Part shown: piece by piece, positions 42,885 to 52,799 of the stretch | How the letters are laid out: every line of letters starts with the position of its first letter | Numbering within the stretch: position 1 is the stretch's first letter | Origin: Notamacropus eugenii | Lineage: Eukaryota > Chordata > Mammalia > Diprotodontia > Macropodidae | DNA: 64,000 nt | Direction: 5' to 3' | NCBI RefSeq assembly: GCF_028372415.1 | Contig: NC_092878.1 | Location: 1,949,501 to 2,013,500, forward strand | Translations under genes and position numbers: made by a program | Notes under the pieces: generated by a model | What the model saw: the letters and a program-made list of their open reading frames with translations, nothing else | Databases searched by the model: none | What the model was told of the DNA's origin: nothing

Positions 42885-44295
42885 GATGATACAATCTGCC
42901 ATATAGACTTCATTGTACTTTGTTACATGTGTTGTATTTTATTTCGTCCTTGTACTTTTCATTCCCTTTTAAAAAATAAAAAAACCTAACACCTGCTTTC
43001 CGGTGCATTAGGAAAACTATATCATCATTGCTTTTCAGTTCGTTCATTCAGTCATTTATTTTTTTGTTGAGTTACTATTAGCTCCCATTCGAATGCCCTT
43101 GCAAATCTCTGTAAAGATACCACTTAGCTGATTTTATTTGATTTTCAGTCTCTTGTCTTCTCTTCCCCTTTACGTAAAAATACTTCTGTAGGTGGGTGTT
43201 TGGTCTGTTTTCTGTACCAGTATAGAAGTGAAAATGATGAAGATCCTAGAAAACATGTTTCCCTCAACAACCCAATTAAAGAGATTTCCTTAGGCAAATT
43301 AAAGTCCTTTCCCCACATATATTGAAGTATGCTAAATTAAAAATACCTTTTCAAAAATTGTGCATGAAATGCTCTTTTTAGGCAGCTGCATGGCATAAAT
43401 CCTGAGGCCTCTTTAGGAAAATGTAAAGCACTTCTTGGGTTTCTCCAGCATCACAGTCTGTGAATAAATTTGAGCCTGTTAATGGAAAATCTACTAGTGT
43501 GTGGACTGTTAAAAAAAAAAAAAAAAGACCAGCTTGGCAGCACAAAAAGTGCTAGACACACCCTAATACAAACCAGCATTTTGTAACTTAGTTCTCACTC
43601 ATGGAAAAAAAAATCCATACTTCTATTGTATCCAAATTTTTGAAAAGCTGCTGAAAAGCCACGTAGACAGCCACTAGCTTCTGGGTTATATTTTCATCAG
43701 TAAAATATATTTCTATTAAATTCTCTTTTTGCCCCTCCAAGAAAACAGTCTAGTGAGATTCTCTTGTAAGGATATACCAGCCATGGTAACAGCTTGTACG
43801 TACATGGTAGGAGAGTCAAACTGATACCTGTGGCTTTCTAAAGTGCAACCCTACTCGAACCTCTGGTCCTCGAAATCAGTAGCTGACAGATTATAATTGC
43901 GAAGTAAATTTTTTTTTAATAGAAGGAAGCAAGTTGTGTTGAAAGCCATGCAACCATATATTGTGCTCCTGCTCTGCTAGTTCTTGACCCCCCACCCTTA
44001 CCGTGCCCTGGTTCCCTTTCTGCTTAGACAGAAATAAGAAAGTCTGGGACCCGAGGCAAGGGTGAGGTTTGTTGGAGCAGAAGAGCAGGCAGGACGAGGC
44101 AGGGTGGTGATGGGAAAAGCCAGGGAAGCAGCAGACCTAGACTCTCATCTTGGCTTTGCTGTTAACTGACTGGTAACCTTAGACAAACCTCAATATTAGC
44201 TTCAGTTGAATTCTAGCTTAGAGTTTAAGTCTATAATCTTTTATGTCCAGTGTCTGTTCTCCTGATGCTGGTGCCATAAGGAAGGAAAGGCAGGC
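42885..44295. other. Unassigned intron DNA, about 1.4 kb
   Basis: No gene and few clear repeats. A16-type run near 43,510. Confidence 0.4.
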
Positions 44296-44301
44296 AGTGG
44301 G

Positions 44302-44590
44302 ATACAGTGGAAAGAGGGAGAAGACCTGGGTTCGATTGCATTTCTGTAGTCAGTATTACTAGTACCAGCAGTGCTGGAGGCCTTAGCGAGGCAAGAAGCA
44401 GAAGTAGACAGGATATTGGAAGGAGTGGCAGCCCTGGCCCTGGCTCTGGCTCCTACAGCTGTGGCAGCCAAGTATGGCTGTTGGACAGAGCTTTCAGTCT
44501 GGAAGTCACTGTGGGTCAGAGTCGGTGATGCTGATGATTTGCATTTCCTTGAGGAAGTCACTTGAACCTCCCTGGGCCTCAGTTTCCTCA
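44302..44590 (+). mobile_element. MIR SINE split by a GC-balanced insertion
   Basis: The MIR 5' part is 44,302-44,345 (GAAGACCTGGGTTCGATTGC). Its 3' part is 44,550-44,590 (GAGGAAGTCACTTGAACCTC). About 200 bp between them has a simple-sequence, Ala/Gly/Ser-coding texture and no assignment. Frames on both strands here are not convincing genes. Confidence 0.5.
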
Positions 44591-44604
44591 TTTTGGTCTA
44601 AATC

Positions 44605-44815
44605 AGAGATGTCAAACACGTAGGCCACAACACTCCTGAGTGTGGCCAGAACCAGATTAAAACAGAATTGGGAAATATTTAATATATTAAATGAAATATA
44701 ATAAAACATAGATAACATTACATTTTAAAACTAAATCAATGTGTGACTGCAGGAATCCTTATATATGGATTAGTATGGCCTCCAATTTCTATTTGAGTTT
44801 GACAGCACTGGTCTA
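44605..44815 (+). mobile_element. DNA-transposon-like repeat family 2, copy 3 (best)
   Basis: Starts 'GATGTCAAACACGTAGGCC', contains 'TGGGAAATATTTAATATATT' and 'ACATTACATTTTAAAACTAA', and ends 'GAGTTTGACAGCAC'. The ends TGTCAAAC / GTTTGACA form a short terminal inverted repeat. Confidence 0.7.
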
Positions 44816-44926
44816 GATGGCCTCTGAAGACCCTTTCAGCTCCAAATCTATGATGACCTCTGCTAAGAGTGAACTCACAATGGACCAAAGCAGACCATTT
44901 GGTTTTTTGGATATATCTAATCTAGA

Positions 44927-45046
44927 GGTCTTAACCTTTTTTGTGTCATAGACCCCTTTGGCATTCTGGTAAAAATCAATGGACCCCTTCTCAGAATAAT
45001 ATTTTTAAAGACATACAACAAAATACATAAGATTAAAATTTGTGTG
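44927..45046 (+). mobile_element. DNA-transposon-like repeat family 1, copy 3 (5' part)
   Basis: 'AGGTCTTAACCTTTTTTGTG', 'GACCCCTTTGGCATTCTGG' and 'CAGAATAATATTTTTAAAG' match family 1. The 3' part is replaced by the CR1/L3-like segment that follows. Confidence 0.7.
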
Positions 45047-45290
45047 ACAAAGAAAAAGAAACTGGGAATAGTCTCCCCATAGATTTGGGGAGAATAGACT
45101 TCAAAATGTTCAAAGAGTAGGTAAGATCCCATGGACTAAAATTCTGCTGGGGAAGTCAAGCAAAAGATGGATGGGAAGCCCTCAAGAATCAAATTATGAA
45201 GTCACAGGAAAAAAATTCAAAGAGAAAGGAAAGGAGGACTCCACCCTAAGTTTTAAAAGATATATACAAAAGATAAGATTGCATAAGATT
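45047..45290 (+). mobile_element. CR1/L3-like ORF2 segment, copy A
   Basis: About 93 bp of this segment are ~95% identical to 48,140-48,235, for example 'GATGGATGGGAAGCCCTCAA' in both. The flanks diverge more. It encodes the same degraded 'VKDGWEALKNQIMK' peptide pattern. Confidence 0.7.
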
Positions 45291-45434
45291 CAGTTATTTT
45301 TTAAATAAATATGTACTTTTCCCCCATCTAAATTCATGAGCCTCCCTCCTCTGAAATCTACCCTTAGACCCAGTGGAGGTCTGCACCCAGGTTAAAAGCC
45401 TTTGCTCTAACCCTAGGAGGATATCCCTGACACT

Positions 45435-45700
45435 GATCTCACATCTGCATCTCTGCAACTTTTACTCCCTATTCCTGGTTCTGCTTTCTAGGGCCAAACA
45501 AAACGAATCTAATTTCTCTAATCTCAGAATCCTACAAGTAATCCTAACCTTTAAGTACAGGAAACCTAATTCCAGTTCTGCCACTGACCTCTCCTGACCT
45601 CAGTTACCCATTTGTAAAACAAGACCATTGCACTGTGTGGTTTCTAAGGTCTCTCCAGTATTAACAGTTTGTGAGTTCTATAAGATAGGTGTATATAATT
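45435..45700. mobile_element. CR1/L3 antisense scrap and MIR SINE
   Basis: 'CTGCATCTCTGCAACTTTTA' and 'GGTTCTGCTTTCTAGGGCCA' (45,440-45,525) are antisense CR1/L3. A sense MIR follows (45,550-45,690; TAAGGTCTCTCCAGTATTAA). Confidence 0.65.
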
Positions 45701-45704
45701 AAAA

Positions 45705-46450
45705 CCTCCAAGAGAGGGATGAGACTTACTTCCTGAGAAATTTGAAAGACTTGGGCCAGAGCCCAGTACCTCTTTCTCTAAACATCCTTCATTGTGCCTA
45801 TGGTATAGGACTCCCAGCAAGGTCTAGAAACCCAAGTGAAGAGATCCTAGTCATACAAATACTTGATGCCTTCTACTTCAGATTTTCTGCTTCTCATTTC
45901 AGTCACAAGCCACAGGCTCCATCATGCTGGATATCATGAATGAGAGCTCCCTGGGCATTTGGATTATGGCTTTGCCCCTTCAAAATTCCTTCAGCAAAAT
46001 GTAGATCTCCTGTCAATGAAGAAAACTAATTACTACAGAGGATGCGTAATAGGTGCTATAAACAACATATTACAAATTCATCCCTTTCCTGCTCTTTGGA
46101 ATTCAAATTGATTGGGATCCAAAAATGTCATCATAAAATTCAAATTTCCATAAGAAACATTAAATGGAACATTCAGTAACACATAATGCCGTCTGCTCAA
46201 TTGTCTCTCATCCAGAAGAACCTTCTGGCTTCCTCTTCATCATTTGTTCAATTCAGGAAAATGGTATTAGTTAATAATTTATCCTTCCTTCTAGTAAAAT
46301 TAACTGAAGTGAGAGTTTAATTCATTTTGTTGTCAGTGCTGTTTTGGGGAGAGGAGGAAGCTAACCTGTGATTTCAGCCCAGGAACTCTGCATGTGGAAC
46401 CCCTCCACTGATGTGGATCAGATAACTATTCTGTGACTTGTCTTGGGGAG
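45705..46450. other. Unassigned intron DNA
   Basis: No supported gene or repeat. Confidence 0.4.
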
Positions 46451-46454
46451 TAGC

Positions 46455-46560
46455 TGCCTGCCTTTCAGAAATTAAATGGCTTGCCCATGGTCATAGTATA
46501 GATAGTATGTATCAGATGTAGAACTGGAATCCAGATCTTTCTTATTCAAAGGAAGGTTAT
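46455..46560 (-). mobile_element. MIR SINE fragment
   Basis: 'AAATGGCTTGCCCATGGTCA' and 'GAACTGGAATCCAGATCTTT' mark an antisense MIR. Confidence 0.6.
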
Positions 46561-46564
46561 TTAC

Positions 46565-47345
46565 TGTCTTTGCCCATATTACCTCTCCACCTATTGTGTA
46601 ATGGTCTAAAATTGGAAAATGATATAGCTTTTCAGTGTCAATAAGTCTTCTGTGTCTACAAGTATATACTGTGTTTTGAAAGATGTTTTGTTTCTCTTTT
46701 GTAATAAAGGACAGGCATTGGTCCAGTTTACTGTTTAAAATTTCATATCCTGAATCCATATGTATTCAGAGACTTTTAAAGGCAAACTACTTTGGCATTT
46801 TTATTGAATTAATCCATTTACCAAAGTGGTGCATTAACAAGTTTTTGTCCCTGCTGATACAAGGCCCAGAATTTGTTAAATTTTTCACTGAGACTGGATT
46901 TTTAGACAGTACAGAAGGAGGGAATCACATAGGAGTTGCCACAAAGGAGATGGGATACTTCAGAGAATCAAAAATGCCTTTTGATTGCCTGCCTCTCCTA
47001 GGTCCTGAAATATCATGGGAGTGGGAAGGCAACTGAATGAACAGGCTATGAAGGAGGTGAGCTGCTGCTGAACTGCTTGTGGAATTAGAGATTTATAATG
47101 TCTGTTGATGAAATCCCCCAGCACCCCTAGGTGATTGATTCTGCTTGTTGGGGCTGGACTAGGCAGTAGAGAGTCTGGGGTGAAGTGGAGAAAAGGTTCA
47201 AAGTCAGGAGAAGAGCTTTCTCTTGATTGTTAGAGGGCTTAGTGAAGTTGCCTAAAAGAAAAGAAGGTTTTATGCTCAGAGAGATGTTTATATATGCCTT
47301 AAGTGGAGAGTGGACTTCCAAGTAGGAGAAAGGTAGAGTCATTGC
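46565..47345. other. Unassigned intron DNA
   Basis: No convincing gene. A 117-codon open frame at 46,683-47,036 has no recognisable domain and lies in AT-rich intron DNA. Confidence 0.4.
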
Positions 47346-47351
47346 TTTTAA

Positions 47352-47822
47352 GGAAGACTTAAGAAAGGAGATGAACCAGGAGAACTTTGTACACAGAAGC
47401 AACCACAGTGTGTGAGGATTTTTTCTGCTAGACTTAGAACTTCAATGCAATGCAAGGACTTAAAAAATTCCCAATGGTCTTTTAAGGCAAAATGCCTTCC
47501 ACATTCGGAGAAAGAACTATGGAATCCAATCACAGAATGGAGCAGATCATTTTCTTTTGTATTATGTTTTGGTTTGTTAATATGATTTCTCCGATTCATT
47601 TTAATTCTTCTATGCAACATGACTATGGTGAAAATGTATTTAATAGGAATGTATGTGTAGAACCTTATATAAAATTGTATGCCGTCTCGGGGAGGGAGTG
47701 GGGAGGGAGAGGGGAAGGAGGGTCATGGAGGGGAAAAAAATCTAAGTTATATGGTAGTGATTGTAGAACACTGAAAATAAATAAAATTTTTAAAAAAATT
47801 TTTTAAAAAAGGAAGACTTAAG
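47352..47822 (+). mobile_element. 5'-truncated L1 insertion with 12-bp TSD
   Basis: Flanked by identical GGAAGACTTAAG at 47,352-47,363 and 47,811-47,822. The insert (47,364-47,810, about 447 bp) is the marsupial L1 3' end: 'GGAGAACTTTGTACACAGAA', 'GGCAAAATGCCTTCCACATT', 'TATGCCGTCTCGGGGAGGGA', AATAAATAAA, then an A/T-rich tail. Because the TSD is perfect and landmarks are well kept, this is one of the youngest insertions here. Confidence 0.93.
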
Positions 47823-47824
47823 GG

Positions 47825-48075
47825 TAGACCAGAAAACCCCAATCAGGAGAGCAGAAAGGGTGTTTGATTTTTTTTCTTTACCAAGGTGAATTTGTATTGG
47901 ATTCCATTACAGGAGAGGGAGACTGATTTTTTTCTGAGGGGCAAGGAGGAGATACAGGATCTCACTTCTACCAGGAGAAAAATATCTTTATCTTTGAGTC
48001 AAGTGTTGAAGGAAGCATGTGCCCCTGAATGGTTGGAGCATAGAAAAGTGAGAGTAAAGTGACTTCTCTCTGTCT
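47825..48075. other. Short unassigned stretch before CR1/L3
   Basis: No supported feature. Confidence 0.4.
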
Positions 48076-48079
48076 TAGA

Positions 48080-48630
48080 ATTAGTGTGGTAGAGAAAAAG
48101 AAACTGGGAATAGATTTGGGGAGAACAGATTTTAAAGTGTTCAAAGAGTACGTAAGGTCCCATGGACTAAAATTCTACCGGGGAAGTCAAGTAAAAGATG
48201 GATGGGAAGCCCTCAAGAATCAAATTATGAAGCAAAGAAAAAAAACTGTTTCAAAGAGAAAGGAATGGAGGAGGCATCTTAAAGGATTAAAAATATATAC
48301 AAAAGAAAAAAACAGAGATAAGTGAAGAGGATACATACAAAAGTCTGATGTAGTTCTTTGAGAAATGTGTCAAAGCTTCTAAAGTTAAGAATGAGATGAG
48401 GCAGAGGAAAAAAGTTAATAACAAAAGGGAATTCATAAACTATGTTGGAGGGAAAAGGAATGTTAAGGAAGGGACCACAGCTTACATGGATGGAATGACA
48501 TGACAGAGAGCTGAGCTGTTAAACTCTGTTTTGTTTCCTTTTTTTCTGCCAATGAGAATGATCTTACTAGTGAAAAAAATTGAATAAAAATTGTTAATAG
48601 GGGATTGATACGGAAGATAGTTGCAGAACA
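48080..48630 (+). mobile_element. CR1/L3 LINE ORF2, sense, part 1 (copy B segment)
   Basis: An 88-codon open frame (48,059-48,325) reads 'SQVKDGWEALKNQIMKQRKK', fitting the CR1/L3 region between endonuclease and RT. Next comes a degraded 'NKKGFIKYVGGKRNVKEG' (CR1 pattern NKKGFFKYVNNKRRTKDN) near 48,395-48,470, then 'QRAELLNSVLF'. Confidence 0.75.
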
Positions 48631-48634
48631 TAAT

Positions 48635-48872
48635 AATAGCTAACTTTATATATCACGTTAAGATTTGCAAAGCATTTTACAAATATTATTTCATTCTTTC
48701 CTCACAACAGCCCTGGAAGGTAGGTGTTATGAGGAAACTGAGGCAAATGGAGGGTAAGTGATTTTCCCAGGATCATACAGCTAGTGAGACTCTAAGGCAA
48801 GGTTTGAATTCAGGTCTTCCTTACTCCAAATCCATCACTCCAACTATTGTGCCACCTGCCTCATTAAAGCAA
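48635..48872 (-). mobile_element. MIR/THER SINE inside CR1/L3
   Basis: 'TTGCAAAGCATTTTACAAAT', 'CCTCACAACAGCCCTGGAAG', 'GAGGAAACTGAGGCAAATGG' and 'TCCAACTATTGTGCCACCTG' are all present in antisense order. It splits the LINE. Confidence 0.88.
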
Positions 48873-48874
48873 AT

Positions 48875-49870
48875 CAGGATAACTTAATTGGGGAAAAGAG
48901 GCAGTGGAGATACAGAGGAGACTGTATGAACTCTACATCCTTGGTGTAGACCCTGACTAGGCTGGTTCTCTGGTAGCTTAGATCCAATATTAAAACCAAA
49001 TGAGCCATTCATAGGTCATTCAACAAGTAATAAAAGCAAGTTTTCTTAGATGAAACATAGAAAATCTAGTTAACAAGGATATAGTATGGCATTCAGCTCA
49101 GGTAGACCCTCTTTGCCTCCATATGAAATGAGTCAACAGAGCAGGATATGGTGATGTATTGGACCTTGAGGCCTGGGCCATGCCTGAAGGATCACCATTC
49201 CAAATTGTCAGCTCTTTTTATACACTTACTGCAGCCTTGCACTTAGCGAGGGCTTAAAAAATGGTTATTGACTTAGTAAAGAGGAGGCCATTGTCTTGGG
49301 CCTCAAGAGCGAGGTACCTTGAACCTTAAGCCCCCTGGGCCAATGGAGTCTTGGGAATAGCTTTTTTACCTTCTAGAAGAACTAGCCTAACCTACATGGC
49401 AAGGGGAGGAAACACTGGCCTCTCAAACTTGGGTGCTTCAGTAACTGACAGATGTGATTTCTGAGCTACCATCACTGATTGTGACAGCTCATGGAGGTCA
49501 AAAGAAGCACTGACGGATCAGAGAACTGCACATTCCTGACTTGAAAAAAAAAAAGGAAAGATCTAAGTCTGCAAACCATGGACGAGTGAACTTGACTCGA
49601 TTTCCAGGAAAAATTCTAGATTACACTATGAAAAACTTAGCTTGTGGACATTCAGAAAAGGAAATAACGATCACCAACAGTGATGCCAGGCCAACTTTAT
49701 TTTCTTTCTGACAAAGTTACTAAATAAGCAGATAAAGGGAATACTGTAGCTCTATTTCACATGGATTTTAATGAAGCATTTGACCAAGTCTTTCATCTTT
49801 GTGCAAAAAGATGCAGAGATGTGGCTAGACCTGTGGTATCTTATTCATATAGAAAGGGGAGTCACTCCAG
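48875..49870 (+). mobile_element. CR1/L3 LINE ORF2, sense, part 2 (RT start)
   Basis: From about 49,560 the RT entry region is clear: 'CAAACCATGGACGAGTGAAC', 'TTCCAGGAAAAATTCTAGAT' and a 'HMDFNEAFDQVFH' peptide (family pattern DFSKAFDKVSH). The stretch 48,875-49,555 is less certain and may hold unassigned DNA. Confidence 0.7.
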
Positions 49871-49874
49871 AAAT

Positions 49875-50022
49875 AAAGATTCCCCATGGGTCCCATGTTC
49901 ACTTCGTTTTTAAATGTTATGTATGTTATATTACATATTTTATTTTGTTAACTATTTCCCAATTACATTTCAACATGATTCGGGCCCATTGGTTCTTGCA
50001 TATTTGACACCTCTAGGCTAAT
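49875..50022 (-). mobile_element. DNA-transposon-like repeat family 2, copy 4, inside CR1/L3
   Basis: The antisense family 2 interior 'GTTAACTATTTCCCAATTAC' ends 'GCATATTTGACACCTCT'. CR1/L3 sequence resumes at about 50,090. Confidence 0.65.
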
Positions 50023-50089
50023 GCCCTGTAGCTAGGTGGATTTAGAATTAGACCCAAAGGAATAGTCATTCATGGTTGTCTCAAATTAC

Positions 50090-50231
50090 CTTGAAGAAGG
50101 TTTCCAGTAGGACGCCTCTTCTTTTGCTGTCCACGCTTTTGTCAGTGACTTGGATAAATGCATAAATGGCGTGTTTAGCAAGTTTGCAGATGATACAAAG
50201 TTGAGAGGGATAGTTAACACATTGGATTGTC
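50090..50231 (+). mobile_element. CR1/L3 LINE ORF2, sense, part 3
   Basis: 'TTTGTCAGTGACTTGGATAA' and 'AGCAAGTTTGCAGATGATAC' (the KFADDTKL block) are diagnostic RT motif sequence. It runs to the GGAA array. Confidence 0.85.
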
Positions 50232-50402
50232 AGGAGGAAAGAAAGAAGGAACAAAGGAAGGGAGGGAGGGAGAGAGGGAGGGAGGGAGGGAGGGAGGAAG
50301 GAAGGAAGGAAGGAAGGAAGGAAGGAAGGAAGGAAGGAAGGAAGGAAGGAAGGAAGGAAGGAAGGAAGGAAGGAAGGGAGGGAGGGAGGGAGGGAGGGAG
50401 GA
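50232..50402. repeat. (GGAA)n/(GGGA)n microsatellite, about 170 bp
   Basis: The GGGA-rich edges flank a pure GGAA core. It adjoins the 3' end of the antisense SINE at 50,404, suggesting growth from that SINE's tail. Arg/Glu/Gly-repeat frames here are not genes. Confidence 0.96.
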
Positions 50403-50403
50403 C

Positions 50404-50640
50404 AAATTTATTAAGTGCCTACTCTGTGCCAAGCCTTGTGATAAGCACTTTACAAATTTTATCTCATTTGATCCTCACAACAACCCTGAGACAGATATTG
50501 GTACTATCCTCATTTTACAGTTGAAGAAACTGAGGCAGAAGTTAAATGATTTGCCCAGGGTCACAGAGCTACTAAGTGTCTCAGGCTGGTTTTGAACTCA
50601 GGTCTTCCTACCTCCAAATTCAGGCCCCCTAGCTGCCTCA
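50404..50640 (-). mobile_element. MIR/THER SINE inside CR1/L3
   Basis: Complete antisense layout: 'TTTATTAAGTGCCTACTCTG', 'ATCTCATTTGATCCTCACAA', 'CTCATTTTACAGTTGAAGAA', 'CCAGGGTCACAGAGCTACTA' and 'CCCCTAGCTGCCTC'. Confidence 0.9.
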
Positions 50641-50644
50641 TTAG

Positions 50645-50900
50645 GCCAAATCAATTAAGATGATTTGGTTGAGGAAAGAGAGGAGGCACTGAAAGGAGAG
50701 GAAGATCTGGACCTGTGACTTCATCACTATGGAGAGGTCTCTAATTAGAAATTCCTTCCCCTAGTTCAGATCAACAGCTCAACTCTATCTTAGTCATAGA
50801 AAGTGCTCAGCGCACCGAGGGGTTAGTTGACATCCCCAGGGTCACATAACCAGTATATGTCAGAGACAGTAACCTGAACCTGTACTTTCCCAATTTGTGA
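50645..50900 (-). mobile_element. MIR SINE fragment and short unassigned DNA
   Basis: 'CATCCCCAGGGTCACATAAC' near 50,835 marks an antisense MIR (about 50,780-50,890). The rest is unassigned. Confidence 0.55.
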
Positions 50901-50909
50901 TAAAATTTA

Positions 50910-51255
50910 ATTTGGTTAAATGTAAAAAGGTCAACTTCACAAGTATGAGATGGAAGAAACTTGGCTAAATAGAAGTTCATCTGAAAACATGGGGGTTTTA
51001 GTGGATGATAAGCTTAATACGCGTCAAAAGTGTGATGTGGCAGCCTGCAAAGTCAGTGCAAGCTTAGGCTGCATTAGGAGAGGCATAATTTCAAGAGTGA
51101 GAAAGGTCTTGCAGTAGTCACTCCCCCTGTTTGAACCATATCTGCAGTTTTATGATCATTTATTAGTGTAACATTTTAGGGAGGAAACTGATAGGCCAGA
51201 AAGAAGGTGACCAGGATGACAGTCATAACATACCTGGATTAATTGAAGAAACTAG
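50910..51255 (+). mobile_element. CR1/L3 LINE ORF2, sense, part 4
   Basis: 'TCTGAAAACATGGGGGTTTT', 'GTGTGATGTGGCAGCCTGCA' and 'GGCTGCATTAGGAGAGGCAT' are CR1/L3 C-terminal landmarks. This ends a LINE copy spread over about 3.2 kb with at least three insertions. Confidence 0.8.
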
Positions 51256-51259
51256 AAAT

Positions 51260-52060
51260 GTAATTTCCAGGACTCCTCTTACCCATCAACCCTCTAGAAT
51301 CCTTTCAAAATCATAACTTATGAGCCCCCTACCCAAGAATTTATTTTTCCTTATCTGCCAAGTCATGGTTAAAAGCAAAGAAATTAAAGAAATAGTGTCA
51401 GGCAATTAAAGTGACCACAGAATATCTCTCTCATAAACCTGGAACTCATTTTCCTTCTATACATCCCCCTTAGTGGAAAGAGCAAATATACATAGGGATA
51501 ATTCATAGGGCATGCACATGAGGAGCATACATATGGCAACTCACAGCTCTGATGCAGACCTGCCAGTATCTTCTGGTGATACCATTGGGCTGTTATCTAC
51601 AAGGGATCGTGTCTATTGCAAGCAATCTTCAGAGCTAGCTAATCATCTCTCTACCTTTCTGGGAAGTGCTATGGTTAGTAAGCCTCTCCCCTGCAGAAAG
51701 GGGATAAAGCACTTCCTGCCTCTTAAGTACTTCCTAAGCCTTACTTGTATCCTTCAACTGAGGTTCTATCTTCAAGATCACCTGCCATCCATTAGGAAAT
51801 GCTGAGGTTAGTATATCTCCCCAATATGGGAGAACTATGGCCCTTTCAGCTCTTCCTGAGCCATTCAGAAGGTGGAAAATACTCCTGGATAAGAACACAT
51901 TGCCTCTCTGAATGATTTTTTTCTCTGACTCATTTGAACTCACATTTAACTTAACATCAGAAATCCCAAAACAAAATGATTTCTCCTGAACAAACTGAAA
52001 CACTCCTCAGAATAACTGTTTGTTAAAGGTCTAACCTAAAGATTCTCTGTCTTTCCAGGA
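51260..52060. other. Unassigned intron DNA
   Basis: No supported gene or repeat. A 97-codon frame at 51,512-51,805 has no recognisable domain. Confidence 0.4.
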
Positions 52061-52067
52061 ATGGCCT

Positions 52068-52217
52068 TTAAAATCTTTGTTGCCTCCCCAGACTTGTGTG
52101 GTATGGTTGTGGGGAGGGCTGATCTTGGGGTTGGTGGGTGGGTGGGCCAGCTCATGCTTGAGCTTCTTGCCCCCAGTCTTGCAGCACTTGCGCCCGTTGT
52201 TCCAGGAGATCCCTGAG
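52068..52217 (-). pseudogene. RPS8 processed pseudogene, 5' fragment
   Basis: The minus strand reads 'GISWNNGRKCCKTGGKKLKH' then 'ELAHPPTNPKISPPHNH' and 'TQVWGGNK'. This lines up with the N terminus of ribosomal protein eS8 (pattern GISRDNWHKRRKTGGKRK, then [28 protein letters not shown]), with about eight residues missing after TGGK. No introns interrupt the match, so it is a retrocopy. Only about a quarter of the coding length remains and the downstream part is absent. The plus-strand frame at 52,077-52,280 is a shadow. Confidence 0.8.
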
Positions 52218-52224
52218 GTCAGCA

Positions 52225-52535
52225 TGAGCTGCCTAAAAGGTCCCAGGTTAGGAATTCATGCTGTAATCTCTCCACCCTAAATTATCTTCACGTTTTTCCT
52301 ATCAGAGTCCTCATCCTATAGCCAGCTAATTCATCTCTATATTGTTTTCTACCTTTGCCATCTTGTCCTATTGTTGTACCACTGTTACCCAATCTTAACC
52401 AAGGGTGACCCTCACCATCTGCTCTCTGTGCTCTAGCTTATTAGCTGCCGAACATTGCTGGAGGATATCACACTACTGTGCTGAATGGGTCCAATACATA
52501 TCGATACTGATAAATCTTAAATCTGGTTTCTCATA
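52225..52535. other. Unassigned intron DNA
   Basis: No supported gene or repeat. Confidence 0.4.
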
Positions 52536-52539
52536 GCTA

Positions 52540-52795
52540 GAGGGCAAATTCAGTAACCATGGAAAAACTACTTAGACTTATTGCACCTCAATTTTCCCAT
52601 CTGTAACGTGGAGACAATAATACTTGCTCTACCTTACAGAGTTGTGAGGAAAGCACTTTAAGGCTTACAAGGTATAAATGTAAACTATTATTATTTACTA
52701 TTTTCCCAAGGTCATCCTGGTAGTCCGCTGGGAATGGAATCTGTGTCTCCTGGCTCCTCATCTAGGACTTTTTTTTGGTACATCATGCTGCCTTT
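52540..52795. mobile_element. MIR SINE (sense) followed by MIR fragment (antisense)
   Basis: Sense: 'CTCAATTTTCCCATCTGTAA' and 'ACAGAGTTGTGAGGAAAGC' (52,545-52,695). Antisense: 'TCCCAAGGTCATCCTGGTAG' (52,703-52,795). Confidence 0.65.
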
Positions 52796-52799
52796 CTCT

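Noticed and set aside
44345-44550. Ala/Gly/Ser-coding texture on both strands as a small gene
   Set aside because: It interrupts a MIR SINE, has no start context and no family resemblance. It is more likely simple-sequence insertion.
46683-47036. 117-codon plus-strand frame in the intron
   Set aside because: No recognisable domain, AT-rich intron context, no splice or promoter evidence.
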